NCBI GenBank assembly: GCA_017550645.1
Contig: JAFZOI010000007.1
Span: 1-64,000, forward strand
Direction: 5' to 3'
DNA: 64,000 nt
Origin: Oscillospiraceae bacterium
GTDB lineage: Bacteria; Bacillota; Clostridia; Oscillospirales; Oscillospiraceae
The notes below the pieces were generated by a model. That model was given only the letters and a program-made list of their open reading frames with translations, was not told where the DNA came from and made no database searches. The translations under genes and the position numbers were made by a program. Shown piece after piece: positions 16,888 to 23,956 of this stretch (within the stretch, counting starts at the first letter, position 1; the number at the start of each line of letters is the position of its first letter).

Positions 16888-17149
16888 AAAAAATCGCCCC
16901 ATGATTCCATGATCAAGAGACGAAAGCATTTGCCTCCGCGGTACCACTCTCATTGGCCGCAGCCCACTCAAGGCGCCGATCAGCGCCGCCTTTTCGTAAC
17001 GGGGAGGAGACCCCGTCCGCGCCTACTTGCCGGAGCTTTCGGACGGCCGCTCGGGATGGAGAAGAACGACTTGCGCGGCCGCCTCGCACCACCCGGCGGC
17101 TCTCTGAACGCGGTTTCGGTCATTCCGGTATCCGTCATAGCGTTTAGTA
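16888..17149 (-). promoter_or_regulatory. T-box riboswitch leader of the fusion-murI-argS operon
   Basis: On the minus strand the leader shows a Stem I base (GACGG with CCGTC), the conserved AGAGAG and GGTGGTG distal elements, and the T-box proper GTGGTACCGCGG (about 16936-16948). A hairpin (16895-16922) followed by six T residues (16893-16888) is the terminator. In other bacteria uncharged tRNA binding to such a leader favours antitermination. The specifier codon cannot be fixed by eye. Stem I right arm (about 17050-17075) contains candidate triplets including CGT (Arg), ATC (Ile) and TTC (Phe). Since argS is in the operon, Arg is the simplest guess. Confidence 0.85.
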
Positions 17150-17155
17150 TGTGAG

Positions 17156-17184
17156 ATAATAACACCCGCGCCGCCGCTTGTCAA
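17156..17184 (-). promoter_or_regulatory. Promoter of the T-box-led operon
   Basis: Minus-strand TTGACA (17184-17179), 17 bases, TATTAT (17161-17156). The leader RNA would begin near 17149, giving a transcript of about 285 bases before the first start codon, a normal T-box length. The -35 lies only 5 bases from the end of the upstream decarboxylase gene. Confidence 0.85.
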
Positions 17185-17188
17185 GCAT

Positions 17189-18496
17189 TTATTGCTTTAC
17201 GACAGTACATTCCGTCACGCCGTAATACTCAAAGCACTCGACCGCGCGCGCGTCGATGCGCTCCCCGCACATCACGACGGGGACGGCGGGCGGACAGCTT
17301 ATCGCCGCCGCGGCGAGGACGCGGCCCTCGCTCTCCCACGCGGGGACGGTCTCGGCCTCGGAAAGGGCTGCTTCGCGCGGAGCCATAATGCGCTCCGGGC
17401 GGCCGGGAAGCGGGGCTTTTTCGTCTATCGCAGGGCGGCGCGGCACGGCGGCGAGCGCGGCCTCGACGCGCCAGAGGTCGCCTTCGGAATTTTCCGGCGT
17501 GAGCATCATGACGAGGTGGTCGGGATCGTGGAATTCGCAGAAAATGCCGTTTTCAATGAGTATCGCCGCGAGCCCGTCGCCCGTGTAGCCGAAGGACTTA
17601 GTCGCTATCGTGATGCGAAGCGGGTCGCTTTCGAGAGCGGACCAGCCCGCGCGCGCGGCCGCGGCGCGGAGCCTTTCGACCTTCGGCAGGAACGCCGCGA
17701 GGCGCTCCGCATGCCCCTCGAGATAGGGGTTCGCCGCGTCGAGCGACTGAAGTATGAGATACGACGGGCTCGACGTGCCGAATACGGCCATAGCTTCCTT
17801 CGCGCGCGCGGCGAAGGGGGAATTATCTTTCATGTGCAGGTACGCCCCGCCCGTCAGCACGGGGAGCGTCTTATGCGCCGAATCGCAGCACATATCCGCG
17901 CCGAGCTCCATCGGGTGCTCCCCCGTAAAGCGCAGGTACGCGCCGTGCGCGTTGTCGACGAGGAGCGGCACTCCGGCGGCGCGGCAGACGGCGCTCACGG
18001 CGGCGATGTCCGCCGTCCCGCCGAGGTAGTCCGGGCTCGTCAGGAAGACGGCGCAGGGCTTTCTGTCGGCGGCATTGAGCGCGGCGGCGACCTCCTCCGC
18101 CGTCACGGCGCAGGAGGGAAACGGCGCGGAGGGCCATATCCAGTCTATATCGAAGCCGAGCAGTACAGCGGCGTTTATAAAGGCCTTATGCGCGTTCCGC
18201 GCGGCGACGACGAGCGGCCTCTTCCTCCCCGCGCAGGCGAGAAACAGCATCGCGCGGATGCAGTGGGAGCTCCCCTCGGTCGAGTAGAACGTGCGGCAGC
18301 CGAAGATGCGGCTCGCCTCTGCCTCGCTCGCGGCAATGACGCCGCGCGGGAAGCTGAGATCGTCCGCGCCGTCGAATTCGGTAATGTCCAGCTCCTCGAA
18401 GCCGAGCGGGCCGCGGCCCTTATGGCCGGGCATGTGCATGCGCACGGCGCCGGAGGCCGCGTATTCGCGCACGAAGTCGCAGATAGGCGTCATCAT
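17189..18496 (-). CDS. Orn/Lys/Arg decarboxylase-family PLP enzyme (group III)
   Basis: About 435 residues of the aspartate-aminotransferase-fold decarboxylases that make cadaverine, agmatine or putrescine. Visible are MHMPGHKGR (20-28), STEGSS (72-77) contacting the PLP phosphate, Asp181 in VDNAHGAYL, and the PLP Schiff-base Lys209 in DSAHKTLPVLTGGA. It lacks the N-terminal wing domain, matching the short clostridial/Bacillus SpeA/YaaO type. Start at 18496 overlaps the stop of the SCIFF maturase gene by ATGA, so the two are coupled. The same type of gene follows SCIFF maturases in some Clostridia as far as I recall, but a functional link is not established. Confidence 0.88.
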   Translation of the reverse strand: MMTPICDFVREYAASGAVRMHMPGHKGRGPLGFEELDITEFDGADDLSFPRGVIAASEAEASRIFGCRTFYSTEGSSHCIRAMLFLACAGRKRPLVVAARNAHKAFINAAVLLGFDIDWIWPSAPFPSCAVTAEEVAAALNAADRKPCAVFLTSPDYLGGTADIAAVSAVCRAAGVPLLVDNAHGAYLRFTGEHPMELGADMCCDSAHKTLPVLTGGAYLHMKDNSPFAARAKEAMAVFGTSSPSYLILQSLDAANPYLEGHAERLAAFLPKVERLRAAAARAGWSALESDPLRITIATKSFGYTGDGLAAILIENGIFCEFHDPDHLVMMLTPENSEGDLWRVEAALAAVPRRPAIDEKAPLPGRPERIMAPREAALSEAETVPAWESEGRVLAAAAISCPPAVPVVMCGERIDARAVECFEYYGVTECTVVKQ

Positions 18497-19860
18497 TCGT
18501 CCTCCCCGTCCGCGGCGAGCATGATCGCGCACTCCATGCGCTTGCGGAAGAGCTCGCAGCCGTAGGCGTAGACCCCGTTGACGGAGCCGGTCGCGTGGTA
18601 GGCGTTGGCGGCGCAGCCGCCGGAGCAGTAGAATCTCGCCCAGCAGTCGGCGCACTCGGGGCGCGTATAGACGTTGCAGGCGGCGAACTGCGCCTGCGTC
18701 TCGGTTGCGGTCACGCCGTGCCAGACGTCGCCGAGGCGGAACGCCTCCTCGCCGACGAACTGATGGCAGGGGTATAGGTCTCCCCACGGGGTGACAGCCA
18801 TGTATTCCGTGCCCGACCCGCAGCCGGAGATGCGCTTATAGACGCAGGGGCCGCCCTTGAGGTCGAGCATGTAGTGGTAAAAGGTGAAGGGTCTCCCCTC
18901 GCGGCGGCGCTCAGCCATGAGCCCGGCGAGCTTTTCATACTGCTCGAGCACGACCGGCATGTCCTCCCTCGTCAGCGCGGAGGGGTCGTCCGGCGCGCAG
19001 ACGACGGGCTCCATGCTCAGCTCCGTGAAGCCGAGGTCGAGCATGGCGCGGATATCCTCGAGAAAGTCGGGGTTATGGTGCGTGAACGTGCCGCGCATAT
19101 AGTAGTTTTTCCCGCCGCGGGCCGCGACCAGCTTTTGAAACTTCGGGACGATGACGTCCCAGCTCCCGCGCCCCGCATAGTCTACGCGGAAGTGGTCGTG
19201 GACCTCCTTGCGGCCGTCGAGGCTGAGCACGACGTTGCTCATCTCGCGATTGGCAAAATCTATGACGTCGTCGTCGATGAGGACGCCGTTGGTCGTCAGA
19301 GTGAAGCGGAAATTCTTGCCCGCGGCCTTCTCGACGGAGCGCGCATACTCCACAAGGCGCTTTACGACCTCGAAATTCATCAGCGGCTCGCCGCCGAAGA
19401 AGTCGACCTCGAGGTTGCGGCGCGACCCTGAGTTTTCGATGAGGAAATCGAGCGCGCGTTTTCCGACCTCGAAGCTCATAAGGGCGCGCTCGCCGCGGTA
19501 TTTGCCCTGACTTGCGAAGCAGTAGGCGCAGTTGAGGTTGCAGGTGTGGGCGACGTGGAGACAGAGGGCCTTGACGACGCCCGCCGAGCGCTCCTTGAGC
19601 TCGCCCGCGAGGGGCTCGAACGTGTCGGGCGAAAAGAGCTTGCCCGCGGCGCGCAGCTCGTCTATCTCGGCGAGGAGCTCGCGCGCATCCTCCGGCGAAA
19701 GGCCGTGATCGCGCACGAGGGCCGCCGCCGCGTCTTCTTCGGACGCGCCGGAATCGAGCGCGGCTATCGCGTCGTAGGCGGCCTCGTCGACGAGGTGGAC
19801 CGAGCCGGAGCACACGTCGAGGACAATATTTTTCCCGCCGAGCTTATATTGATGGATCAT
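18493..19860 (-). CDS. Radical-SAM SPASM maturase of the SCIFF peptide
   Basis: A 455-residue radical SAM protein that would install thioether cross-links in the SCIFF peptide encoded just upstream. Residues 1-95 form the N-terminal peptide-recognition (RRE-like) part. The SAM cluster motif is CNLNCAYC (Cys107, Cys111, Cys114), followed by FFGGEPLMN. The C-terminal SPASM domain carries auxiliary-cluster cysteines in ISGCGSG, LYPCHQF, PECADCWARFYCSGGC and a final CELF. Layout and sequence fit the TIGR03974-type thioether-forming maturase. The gene has a GGGAG site before 19860. A terminator hairpin sits between it and the peptide gene, so the maturase probably is made at a lower level than its substrate. 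Confidence 0.93.
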   Translation of the reverse strand: MIHQYKLGGKNIVLDVCSGSVHLVDEAAYDAIAALDSGASEEDAAAALVRDHGLSPEDARELLAEIDELRAAGKLFSPDTFEPLAGELKERSAGVVKALCLHVAHTCNLNCAYCFASQGKYRGERALMSFEVGKRALDFLIENSGSRRNLEVDFFGGEPLMNFEVVKRLVEYARSVEKAAGKNFRFTLTTNGVLIDDDVIDFANREMSNVVLSLDGRKEVHDHFRVDYAGRGSWDVIVPKFQKLVAARGGKNYYMRGTFTHHNPDFLEDIRAMLDLGFTELSMEPVVCAPDDPSALTREDMPVVLEQYEKLAGLMAERRREGRPFTFYHYMLDLKGGPCVYKRISGCGSGTEYMAVTPWGDLYPCHQFVGEEAFRLGDVWHGVTATETQAQFAACNVYTRPECADCWARFYCSGGCAANAYHATGSVNGVYAYGCELFRKRMECAIMLAADGEDE

Positions 19861-19883
19861 GGCGAAACTCCCGTTACTATACT

Positions 19884-19915
19884 AAAAAGCCTCCCCTTGG
19901 TGCACCGGGGAGGCT
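19884..19915 (-). terminator. Attenuating terminator between SCIFF gene and maturase gene
   Basis: A 9-bp GC stem (19888-19896 with 19907-19915) is followed on the minus strand by a T-run. It sits between peptide and maturase, so read-through would give more peptide mRNA than enzyme mRNA. A separate maturase promoter was not evident. Confidence 0.75.
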
Positions 19916-19929
19916 TCGGGGATGTGCGT

Positions 19930-20066
19930 CATAGCCTTCCCCCTCGGGGGAAGGTGGCCGAGCGCAGCGAGGTCGGATGAGGGGCGCCCGATAACCGAGC
20001 GTATCGATGGACGACCACCTCATCAGTCAGCTCTGCTGACAGCTTCCCCTCAAGGGGAAGCCTATG
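19930..20066. repeat. Palindromic two-ended repeat element A
   Basis: Each end carries a short hairpin of the form CTTCCCC...GGGGAAG. The left end is followed by a GTGGCCGAGCGCAGCGAGG segment and GGATGAGG. The right end has CCTCATCAGTCAG, a second small hairpin and CTTCCCC again, in inverted orientation. The ends share CATAG[G/C]CTTCCCC as inverted termini. The middle (about 45 bases) is not obviously related to the other copies. It resembles MITE- or REP-like interspersed repeats common in gut Clostridia. Confidence 0.8.
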
Positions 20067-20071
20067 AGAGA

Positions 20072-20215
20072 TTATTTTTTATTCTCGCACTTCTGATTGG
20101 CGATACCGCAGCTGGTCTTGCAGGCCGACTGGCAGGAGGTCTGGCACTCGCCGCAGCCGCCCTTTTTGGCGCTCTGGCAGAGATCGCGGGTCTCGACGGT
20201 CTTTATATGCTTCAT
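20072..20215 (-). CDS. SCIFF ribosomal peptide precursor
   Basis: A 47-codon gene. The peptide opens MKHIKTVETR, the invariant start of SCIFF precursors, and then has cysteines at 13, 21, 24, 28, 32, 36 and 43. The classical family has six Cys in about 45 residues; the core spacing C21-C24-C28-C32-C36-C43 matches it, and Cys13 is an additional seventh. The Thr and Ser residues next to the cysteines in CQTSCQSACKTSC are candidate thioether acceptors for the maturase. A GGAGG ribosome site and a near-consensus promoter precede it. SCIFF is nearly universal in Clostridia, and its function is unknown. Confidence 0.95.
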   Translation of the reverse strand: MKHIKTVETRDLCQSAKKGGCGECQTSCQSACKTSCGIANQKCENKK

Positions 20216-20245
20216 TTTACGTGCCTCCGTAGTTTGATTTACTCA

Positions 20246-20274
20246 AATATAGCACTCGCGCGTCCGCTTGTCAA
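20246..20274 (-). promoter_or_regulatory. Promoter of the SCIFF gene
   Basis: Minus-strand TTGACA (20274-20269), 17 bases and TATATT (20251-20246) with an extended TG. This is one of the strongest promoters in the window, fitting high expression of a peptide substrate. Confidence 0.88.
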
Positions 20275-20292
20275 GGCGGGGAAAAGCGGGAT

Positions 20293-20437
20293 GATAGGCT
20301 CCCCTGCGTAAGGGGAGCTGGCGGCCGCAAGGCCGTCTGAGGGGTCGTCGCAGCAGGTGCCGGGATCGCTCCCCGCAATTGCGCCGGTACGACCCTTCCG
20401 ACCCCTTCGGGGCCACCTCCCCTTACGCAGGGGAGGC
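20293..20437. repeat. Palindromic repeat element B with perfect 19-bp inverted ends
   Basis: The left arm at 20299-20317 and the right arm at 20417-20435 are perfect inverted complements over 19 bp. Each arm is itself a hairpin of the form CTCCCC...GGGGAG. Inside the arms are GC-rich secondary hairpins (GGCCGCAAGGCC; CCCCTTCGGGG) and inverted GGGGTCGT/ACGACCC segments. The architecture is that of a miniature inverted-repeat element without a coding frame. Confidence 0.82.
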
Positions 20438-20469
20438 AAAAAAACAGCCCCCGGCCGGAGCCGGGGGCT
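20438..20469 (-). terminator. Intrinsic terminator of the S-layer gene
   Basis: A perfect 10-bp stem (20446-20455 with 20460-20469) with a 4-base loop is followed on the minus strand by a seven-T tract. Repeat element B abuts it on the downstream side. Confidence 0.9.
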
Positions 20470-20530
20470 GAACTTATATTAAGTCAAAGGCTTAAATCAA
20501 GTTTTTGGTTTGCATCAACTGCGGCAGAGA

Positions 20531-22798
20531 TCAGCCGACAATGTAGATGACGGCGGCGACGCCGGTGGAGGCCTCGACGATGTCGATCTTCAGGTTGGCG
20601 GCGAGGGTGCCGGCTTCACCGGAGTGGCCGGTCCTGACGTCATAGACTTCGCAATCCTTGGCGAAGGAGTAGGTGGTGCCGCCGGCAACGACGAACGCAG
20701 CGTCAGCGACCTCAACGGTCTGGTTGGCGATGACGGTCTTCTCGGTGACGGTGTAGCAATCCTTGAGGAGGTCCTTGGTCAGGGTGTAGACCTTGCCCAC
20801 TACAGGAGCGGTGCCAGCAATGACGCGGGTCTCGCGCTTGCCGTCGATGAAGAAGGTCCACTCGGTACCGTCGGCGACCTCGTCGCCCTTAGCAGCGGCG
20901 CGGGCGTAGGTCTCGGTGACGGTGATGACTTCGGGAGCCTGACCGACAGCATAGATGGCGGAGATGGTCTTCGCATCCTTGGCATAGGTCACGAGGATGG
21001 TGTTGGCATAGCCGGTCGGAGCATTCTTAAGGTCAGCGGCGACGAGGCCGGTCTGTTCCTTGAGATTATACTTGGTGTCGATGGTGACGAGCTTCATCGT
21101 GGAGTTCGTGTAGAGGCTGACGACCTGCTTGGCAGCACCCTTGGTCAGGGCGACGTCGGCGCCGGCGAGCTTAGCATACTTGGCGTCAAGGGCGGCAAGC
21201 GTGTAGGAGCCGTCGGAAGCCTCAGTGTAAGCAAACCAGTTCTTGATGTCGGTAGCGGGAAGGGTAGCAATAGCCGTGTCGGCAACAGTGCCGTCAGTGG
21301 CGGGCTTGGCATACTTGCCGGCGGTGAGGGTCAGGTTGATGACCTTGTGGGTGCCGTCATTGAAGATGGCTTCGGCCTTGACGACGTTCGACTTGCTCTC
21401 GATCATGTCGTTGTCGCCCTTCTGGGCCTGGATCTTCACGATGTACACGAAGTCGGTCTGGGCAATCTCAACGGTGGAGCCGCTGAAGCCGATGATGTAG
21501 CCGTTCGGGTTGGCATAGTAAGCGCCGGTGAACGCGCCGAGGGCGGGGATGGCAGCGAGCTTATAATCAGCCTTCTGCTCGGCGCCGTCGATCTTGAAGG
21601 TGCGGGCAGTCTCGTTCCTCGCGGTGACCTTCGCGCCGGTCACTTCGGTCGCCTTGACGGCCTTGGTGACGACGGAGCCCTTGAGGACGACGGCCAGCTT
21701 ATCGCCGACGACGAAGCCGTCGAGAGCGGCCAGGGAGGCCTTATCGGAGTAAACGGTGCCGTCGAGGGTGACCTTACCGGACTCGACCTTCGCGACAGTC
21801 TTGAAGGTGTAGTCGGTCACGATGATGGTGCTGATGGTGTTCTTGCCGTCAGCGTTGGGCTTGCCATAGTAGAACTCCATGGTGGCGCCGACATAGCCGG
21901 TGCTCTCAAGCTCGGAAACAGACTTGGTCTCGCCATTGACATAGACGGGGGTAGCGGCGTCAATGTCAGCCCAGGTCTTGTTGGCAGCCTTCGCAGCCGC
22001 GTAGCCGGCGGCGGTGGTGTAGTCAGCTGCGGCAACGGTCTCGAAGATGACCTTGGTGCTGTCGTTGTAGGCGACATAGCGCTTGGCCGGACGGCCTTCG
22101 GCGTCGACGCCGGTGAGGACAGCTTCAGGATTGAAGTTCAGGGGGCTGACATAGAAGGGATTGCCGGCAGACTGGTACGTCTCGAGGAGCTTGACGTACT
22201 TGACGGGCTGGATCTTAGCAGCGTTGAAAGCGAGCTGAGCAGCGACCTCGCGGGGCAGAGCCTCGTCGGAGAGGTAGCCCTCGATGCCCTGGAAGAGGCC
22301 CAGAGCGAGAGCGTCAGAAGCAACAGAGATCTTCCAATCGTCGCCGACGTAGACGGGGTCTGCACCGTAGCCAAGAGCGGTGAGCAGGAACTTGGCGAAC
22401 GCATAGCCGGAGAGCTTGTCGTCCTTACCGAAGTTGCCGTCGCCATAACCGTCGGTGATCTTCGCGTTCTTGCAGTAAGCAATGAACGGAGCTTCCCAAT
22501 CGGTGGTCTTGACATCGTTGAAGGGAGCAGCGGTGGCGGTGAGGTTGTCAGCGCCGGCGCCAAGCTTAAGATAAGTGATTATCTTCATGGCCTGGCCGCG
22601 GGTGAGGGTGCCCTGGGGATCAAACACGCCATCCTGATCGCCCTTGAGAATGCCGAGGCCGTTCATAACGCCGCAGGCATCCGCGAACTTCGGGCTGATC
22701 TTGTCAGCATCTTTGAACTCCGCGTTCGCGAAGATGCAAAGGCTGAAGACCATCACGATGGCGAGAACCAGAGCAAGGGATTTCTTGAGGTTCTTCAT
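20531..22798 (-). CDS. Probable major S-layer protein with N-terminal SLH domains
   Basis: 755 residues with a Sec signal peptide (MKNLKKSLALVLAIVMVFSL, cleavage after FANA near 26). S-layer homology repeats follow: about 27-85 with a GVMNGLGILKGDQDG motif and LTRGQAMKII, then a second around 90-150 with ITDGYGDGNFGKDDKLSGYAFAKFL. SLH repeats bind secondary cell-wall polymers. The remaining 550 residues are Ala/Thr/Val/Lys-rich beta domains with few Cys, as in surface-array proteins. The codons are less GC-extreme than in neighbours. A strong promoter, a consensus AAGGAGGA ribosome site and a structured leader all point to very high expression. It stands alone between repeat-rich flanks. Confidence 0.88.
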   Translation of the reverse strand: MKNLKKSLALVLAIVMVFSLCIFANAEFKDADKISPKFADACGVMNGLGILKGDQDGVFDPQGTLTRGQAMKIITYLKLGAGADNLTATAAPFNDVKTTDWEAPFIAYCKNAKITDGYGDGNFGKDDKLSGYAFAKFLLTALGYGADPVYVGDDWKISVASDALALGLFQGIEGYLSDEALPREVAAQLAFNAAKIQPVKYVKLLETYQSAGNPFYVSPLNFNPEAVLTGVDAEGRPAKRYVAYNDSTKVIFETVAAADYTTAAGYAAAKAANKTWADIDAATPVYVNGETKSVSELESTGYVGATMEFYYGKPNADGKNTISTIIVTDYTFKTVAKVESGKVTLDGTVYSDKASLAALDGFVVGDKLAVVLKGSVVTKAVKATEVTGAKVTARNETARTFKIDGAEQKADYKLAAIPALGAFTGAYYANPNGYIIGFSGSTVEIAQTDFVYIVKIQAQKGDNDMIESKSNVVKAEAIFNDGTHKVINLTLTAGKYAKPATDGTVADTAIATLPATDIKNWFAYTEASDGSYTLAALDAKYAKLAGADVALTKGAAKQVVSLYTNSTMKLVTIDTKYNLKEQTGLVAADLKNAPTGYANTILVTYAKDAKTISAIYAVGQAPEVITVTETYARAAAKGDEVADGTEWTFFIDGKRETRVIAGTAPVVGKVYTLTKDLLKDCYTVTEKTVIANQTVEVADAAFVVAGGTTYSFAKDCEVYDVRTGHSGEAGTLAANLKIDIVEASTGVAAVIYIVG

Positions 22799-22931
22799 GG
22801 TGTTCCTCCTTATAAGATTTGCCCCTTTTAGGGGACTTAAGATATGTACAAACGTTTGCGGCAGCGTAGCTACAGATTCTCCCGCAAGCGATCATACCGA
22901 GAGACAGTACGCTAACGTATCGTACGGCTGG

Positions 22932-22960
22932 ATTATACTCACGCGAAAACGCATAGTCAA
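22932..22960 (-). promoter_or_regulatory. Strong S-layer promoter with 5' terminal stem-loop leader
   Basis: Minus-strand TTGACT (22960-22955), 17 bases, perfect TATAAT (22937-22932). Transcription would start near 22925, so the leader is about 125 bases. A GTACG/CGTAC inverted repeat (22921-22925 with 22907-22911) would fold at the extreme 5' end of the mRNA, a position where hairpins in other bacteria protect long-lived messages. Confidence 0.85.
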
Positions 22961-23120
22961 TAGGGCGCGGCGCGATGTAACACAAGTGTAACAATACTCG
23001 CGTATAAACGCAGGTTTTTCCCGAAAACAGATAATATGCGGGAAAAAGTCGGCTGTCAATGCATTATAATACAATGTAAAGAAAGCGTAATAATGGGGGC
23101 GATGAATTAAGCGGAAGTTT
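22961..23120. other. Intergenic stretch upstream of the S-layer promoter
   Basis: AT-richer sequence with no supported gene. It holds short A/T tracts around 23040-23090 that may act as an upstream element for the S-layer promoter. No operator-like palindrome is clear. Confidence 0.4.
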
Positions 23121-23234
23121 GAATTCGATCCCTCAGTCGGCCCGATGCCGACAGCTCCCTTTCCAAAGGGAGCCCCTTGGGGGGGCCGCAACAAAGCCCC
23201 CCTTTGCGAAAGGGGGGCAGGGGGGATCGAGTCC
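23121..23234 (+). repeat. Two-hairpin repeat, extended copy (R3)
   Basis: It starts with CGATCCCTCAGTCGG, has a GTCGGC...GCCGAC hairpin and a CTCCCTTT/AAAGGGAG hairpin, then runs on into a second half that ends with GGGGGGATCG. The two ends (CGATCCCTC and GGGGGGATCG) are inverted. Thus this copy has both ends, whereas the two copies flanking the DUF559 gene have only the left half. Confidence 0.85.
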
Positions 23235-23276
23235 GATCATACCTTGTGAAAACGCGTTTTTCTTATAGGAAATATA

Positions 23277-23337
23277 GAATTCGATCCCTCAGTCGGCCTT
23301 AAGGCCGACAGCTCCCTTTCCAAAGGGAGCCCTTGGG
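23277..23337 (+). repeat. Direct repeat R4, left of the DUF559 gene
   Basis: About 56 bp (from 23282) are identical to the copy at 23777, in the same orientation. The unit has two hairpins: GTCGGCC/GGCCGAC and CTCCCTTT/AAAGGGAG. It ends 20 bases before the DUF559 stop codon. Confidence 0.9.
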
Positions 23338-23357
23338 AGTTAACCATTGCAGATATA

Positions 23358-23708
23358 CTATCGTTGCAGCCTCTTCTTTACTTCAATATCTATATACTCG
23401 CAAATGCCAGGGAAGTTTTGATTCACTTCAGAATTCGGAATACGGAGGACTTTGACGCCGACTCTCGCAAGGTCTGCGTCACGAACGGAATCTTTTCTCA
23501 GACCGTTTTCATCGTAGTGCTGGCTTCCGTCGAGCTCTATTGCGAGCAGAGCCTTCGAGCAATAGAAATCTACGATGTATCGATCGATCGGGCGCTGACG
23601 CATAAAGCGTACGGGATAATCCCGCAGGAAATCATACCAAAGACGGCGTTCCTCTTTGGTCATATTCTTTCTCAGGGAACGAGCAAGGTCATAAATGTTG
23701 TGATCCAT
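23358..23708 (-). CDS. DUF559 (VSR/restriction-endonuclease-fold) protein
   Basis: About 116 residues of the DUF559 family, predicted to adopt the very-short-patch-repair/PD-(D/E)XK nuclease fold. Family marks are the N-terminal LRKNMTKEERRLWYDFLRD-type stretch, the basic RQRPIDRYIVDFYC segment and the acidic IELDGSQHYDE motif, whose Asp and Glu would bind metal. The end carries VLRIPNSEV. The ATG at 23708 is preferred over one at 23720, because GGAGGGG lies just before it and overlaps the upstream ATG codon. The gene with its promoter lies exactly between two identical direct repeats, and its codon use is more AT-rich than its neighbours. Both suggest acquisition. Cellular role unknown. Confidence 0.8.
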   Translation of the reverse strand: MDHNIYDLARSLRKNMTKEERRLWYDFLRDYPVRFMRQRPIDRYIVDFYCSKALLAIELDGSQHYDENGLRKDSVRDADLARVGVKVLRIPNSEVNQNFPGICEYIDIEVKKRLQR

Positions 23709-23731
23709 ATTCCCCTCCATAGGCTATAAGT

Positions 23732-23760
23732 ATTGTACGCTGTCTCCTGTCTTTTTACAA
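23732..23760 (-). promoter_or_regulatory. Promoter of the DUF559 gene
   Basis: Minus-strand TTGTAA (23760-23755), 17 bases, TACAAT (23737-23732). It lies between the right-hand direct repeat and the gene, so the bracketed unit carries its own promoter. Confidence 0.7.
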
Positions 23761-23771
23761 GGTGGTTATCA

Positions 23772-23834
23772 GATCCGATCCCTCAGTCGGCCTTAAGGCC
23801 GACAGCTCCCTTTCCAAAGGGAGCCCTTGGGGGG
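23772..23834 (+). repeat. Direct repeat R5, right of the DUF559 gene
   Basis: Identical over about 56 bp to R4 (23282 onward) and close to the first half of R3. It lies 11 bases beyond the -35 of the DUF559 promoter and about 50 bases before the Mo-enzyme promoter. Confidence 0.9.
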
Positions 23835-23889
23835 ACGATATGCAAAGTCAGCGCTTGGGTCGCCGCTCAATTATTCCTTGACGCGGATA

Positions 23890-23918
23890 TTGAAAGTTGC
23901 GGCGCGGTATTATATAAT
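23890..23918 (+). promoter_or_regulatory. Promoter of the molybdenum enzyme gene
   Basis: TTGAAA (23890-23895), 17 bases, perfect TATAAT (23913-23918). The start codon at 23957 has GGAGG 6 bases upstream. Confidence 0.85.
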
Positions 23919-23956
23919 GATATAAATGAGCATTTGAGCTTCCTGCGGAGGACGTC

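Noticed and set aside
17050..17075. Firm assignment of the T-box specifier codon
   Set aside because: Several triplets (CGT, ATC, TTC) fit the Stem I right arm by eye; without a covariance-model fold any choice would be a guess.
19930..23834. CRISPR array or leader
   Set aside because: The repeats are few, irregularly spaced, of different lengths and partly palindromic, and no cas gene is present.
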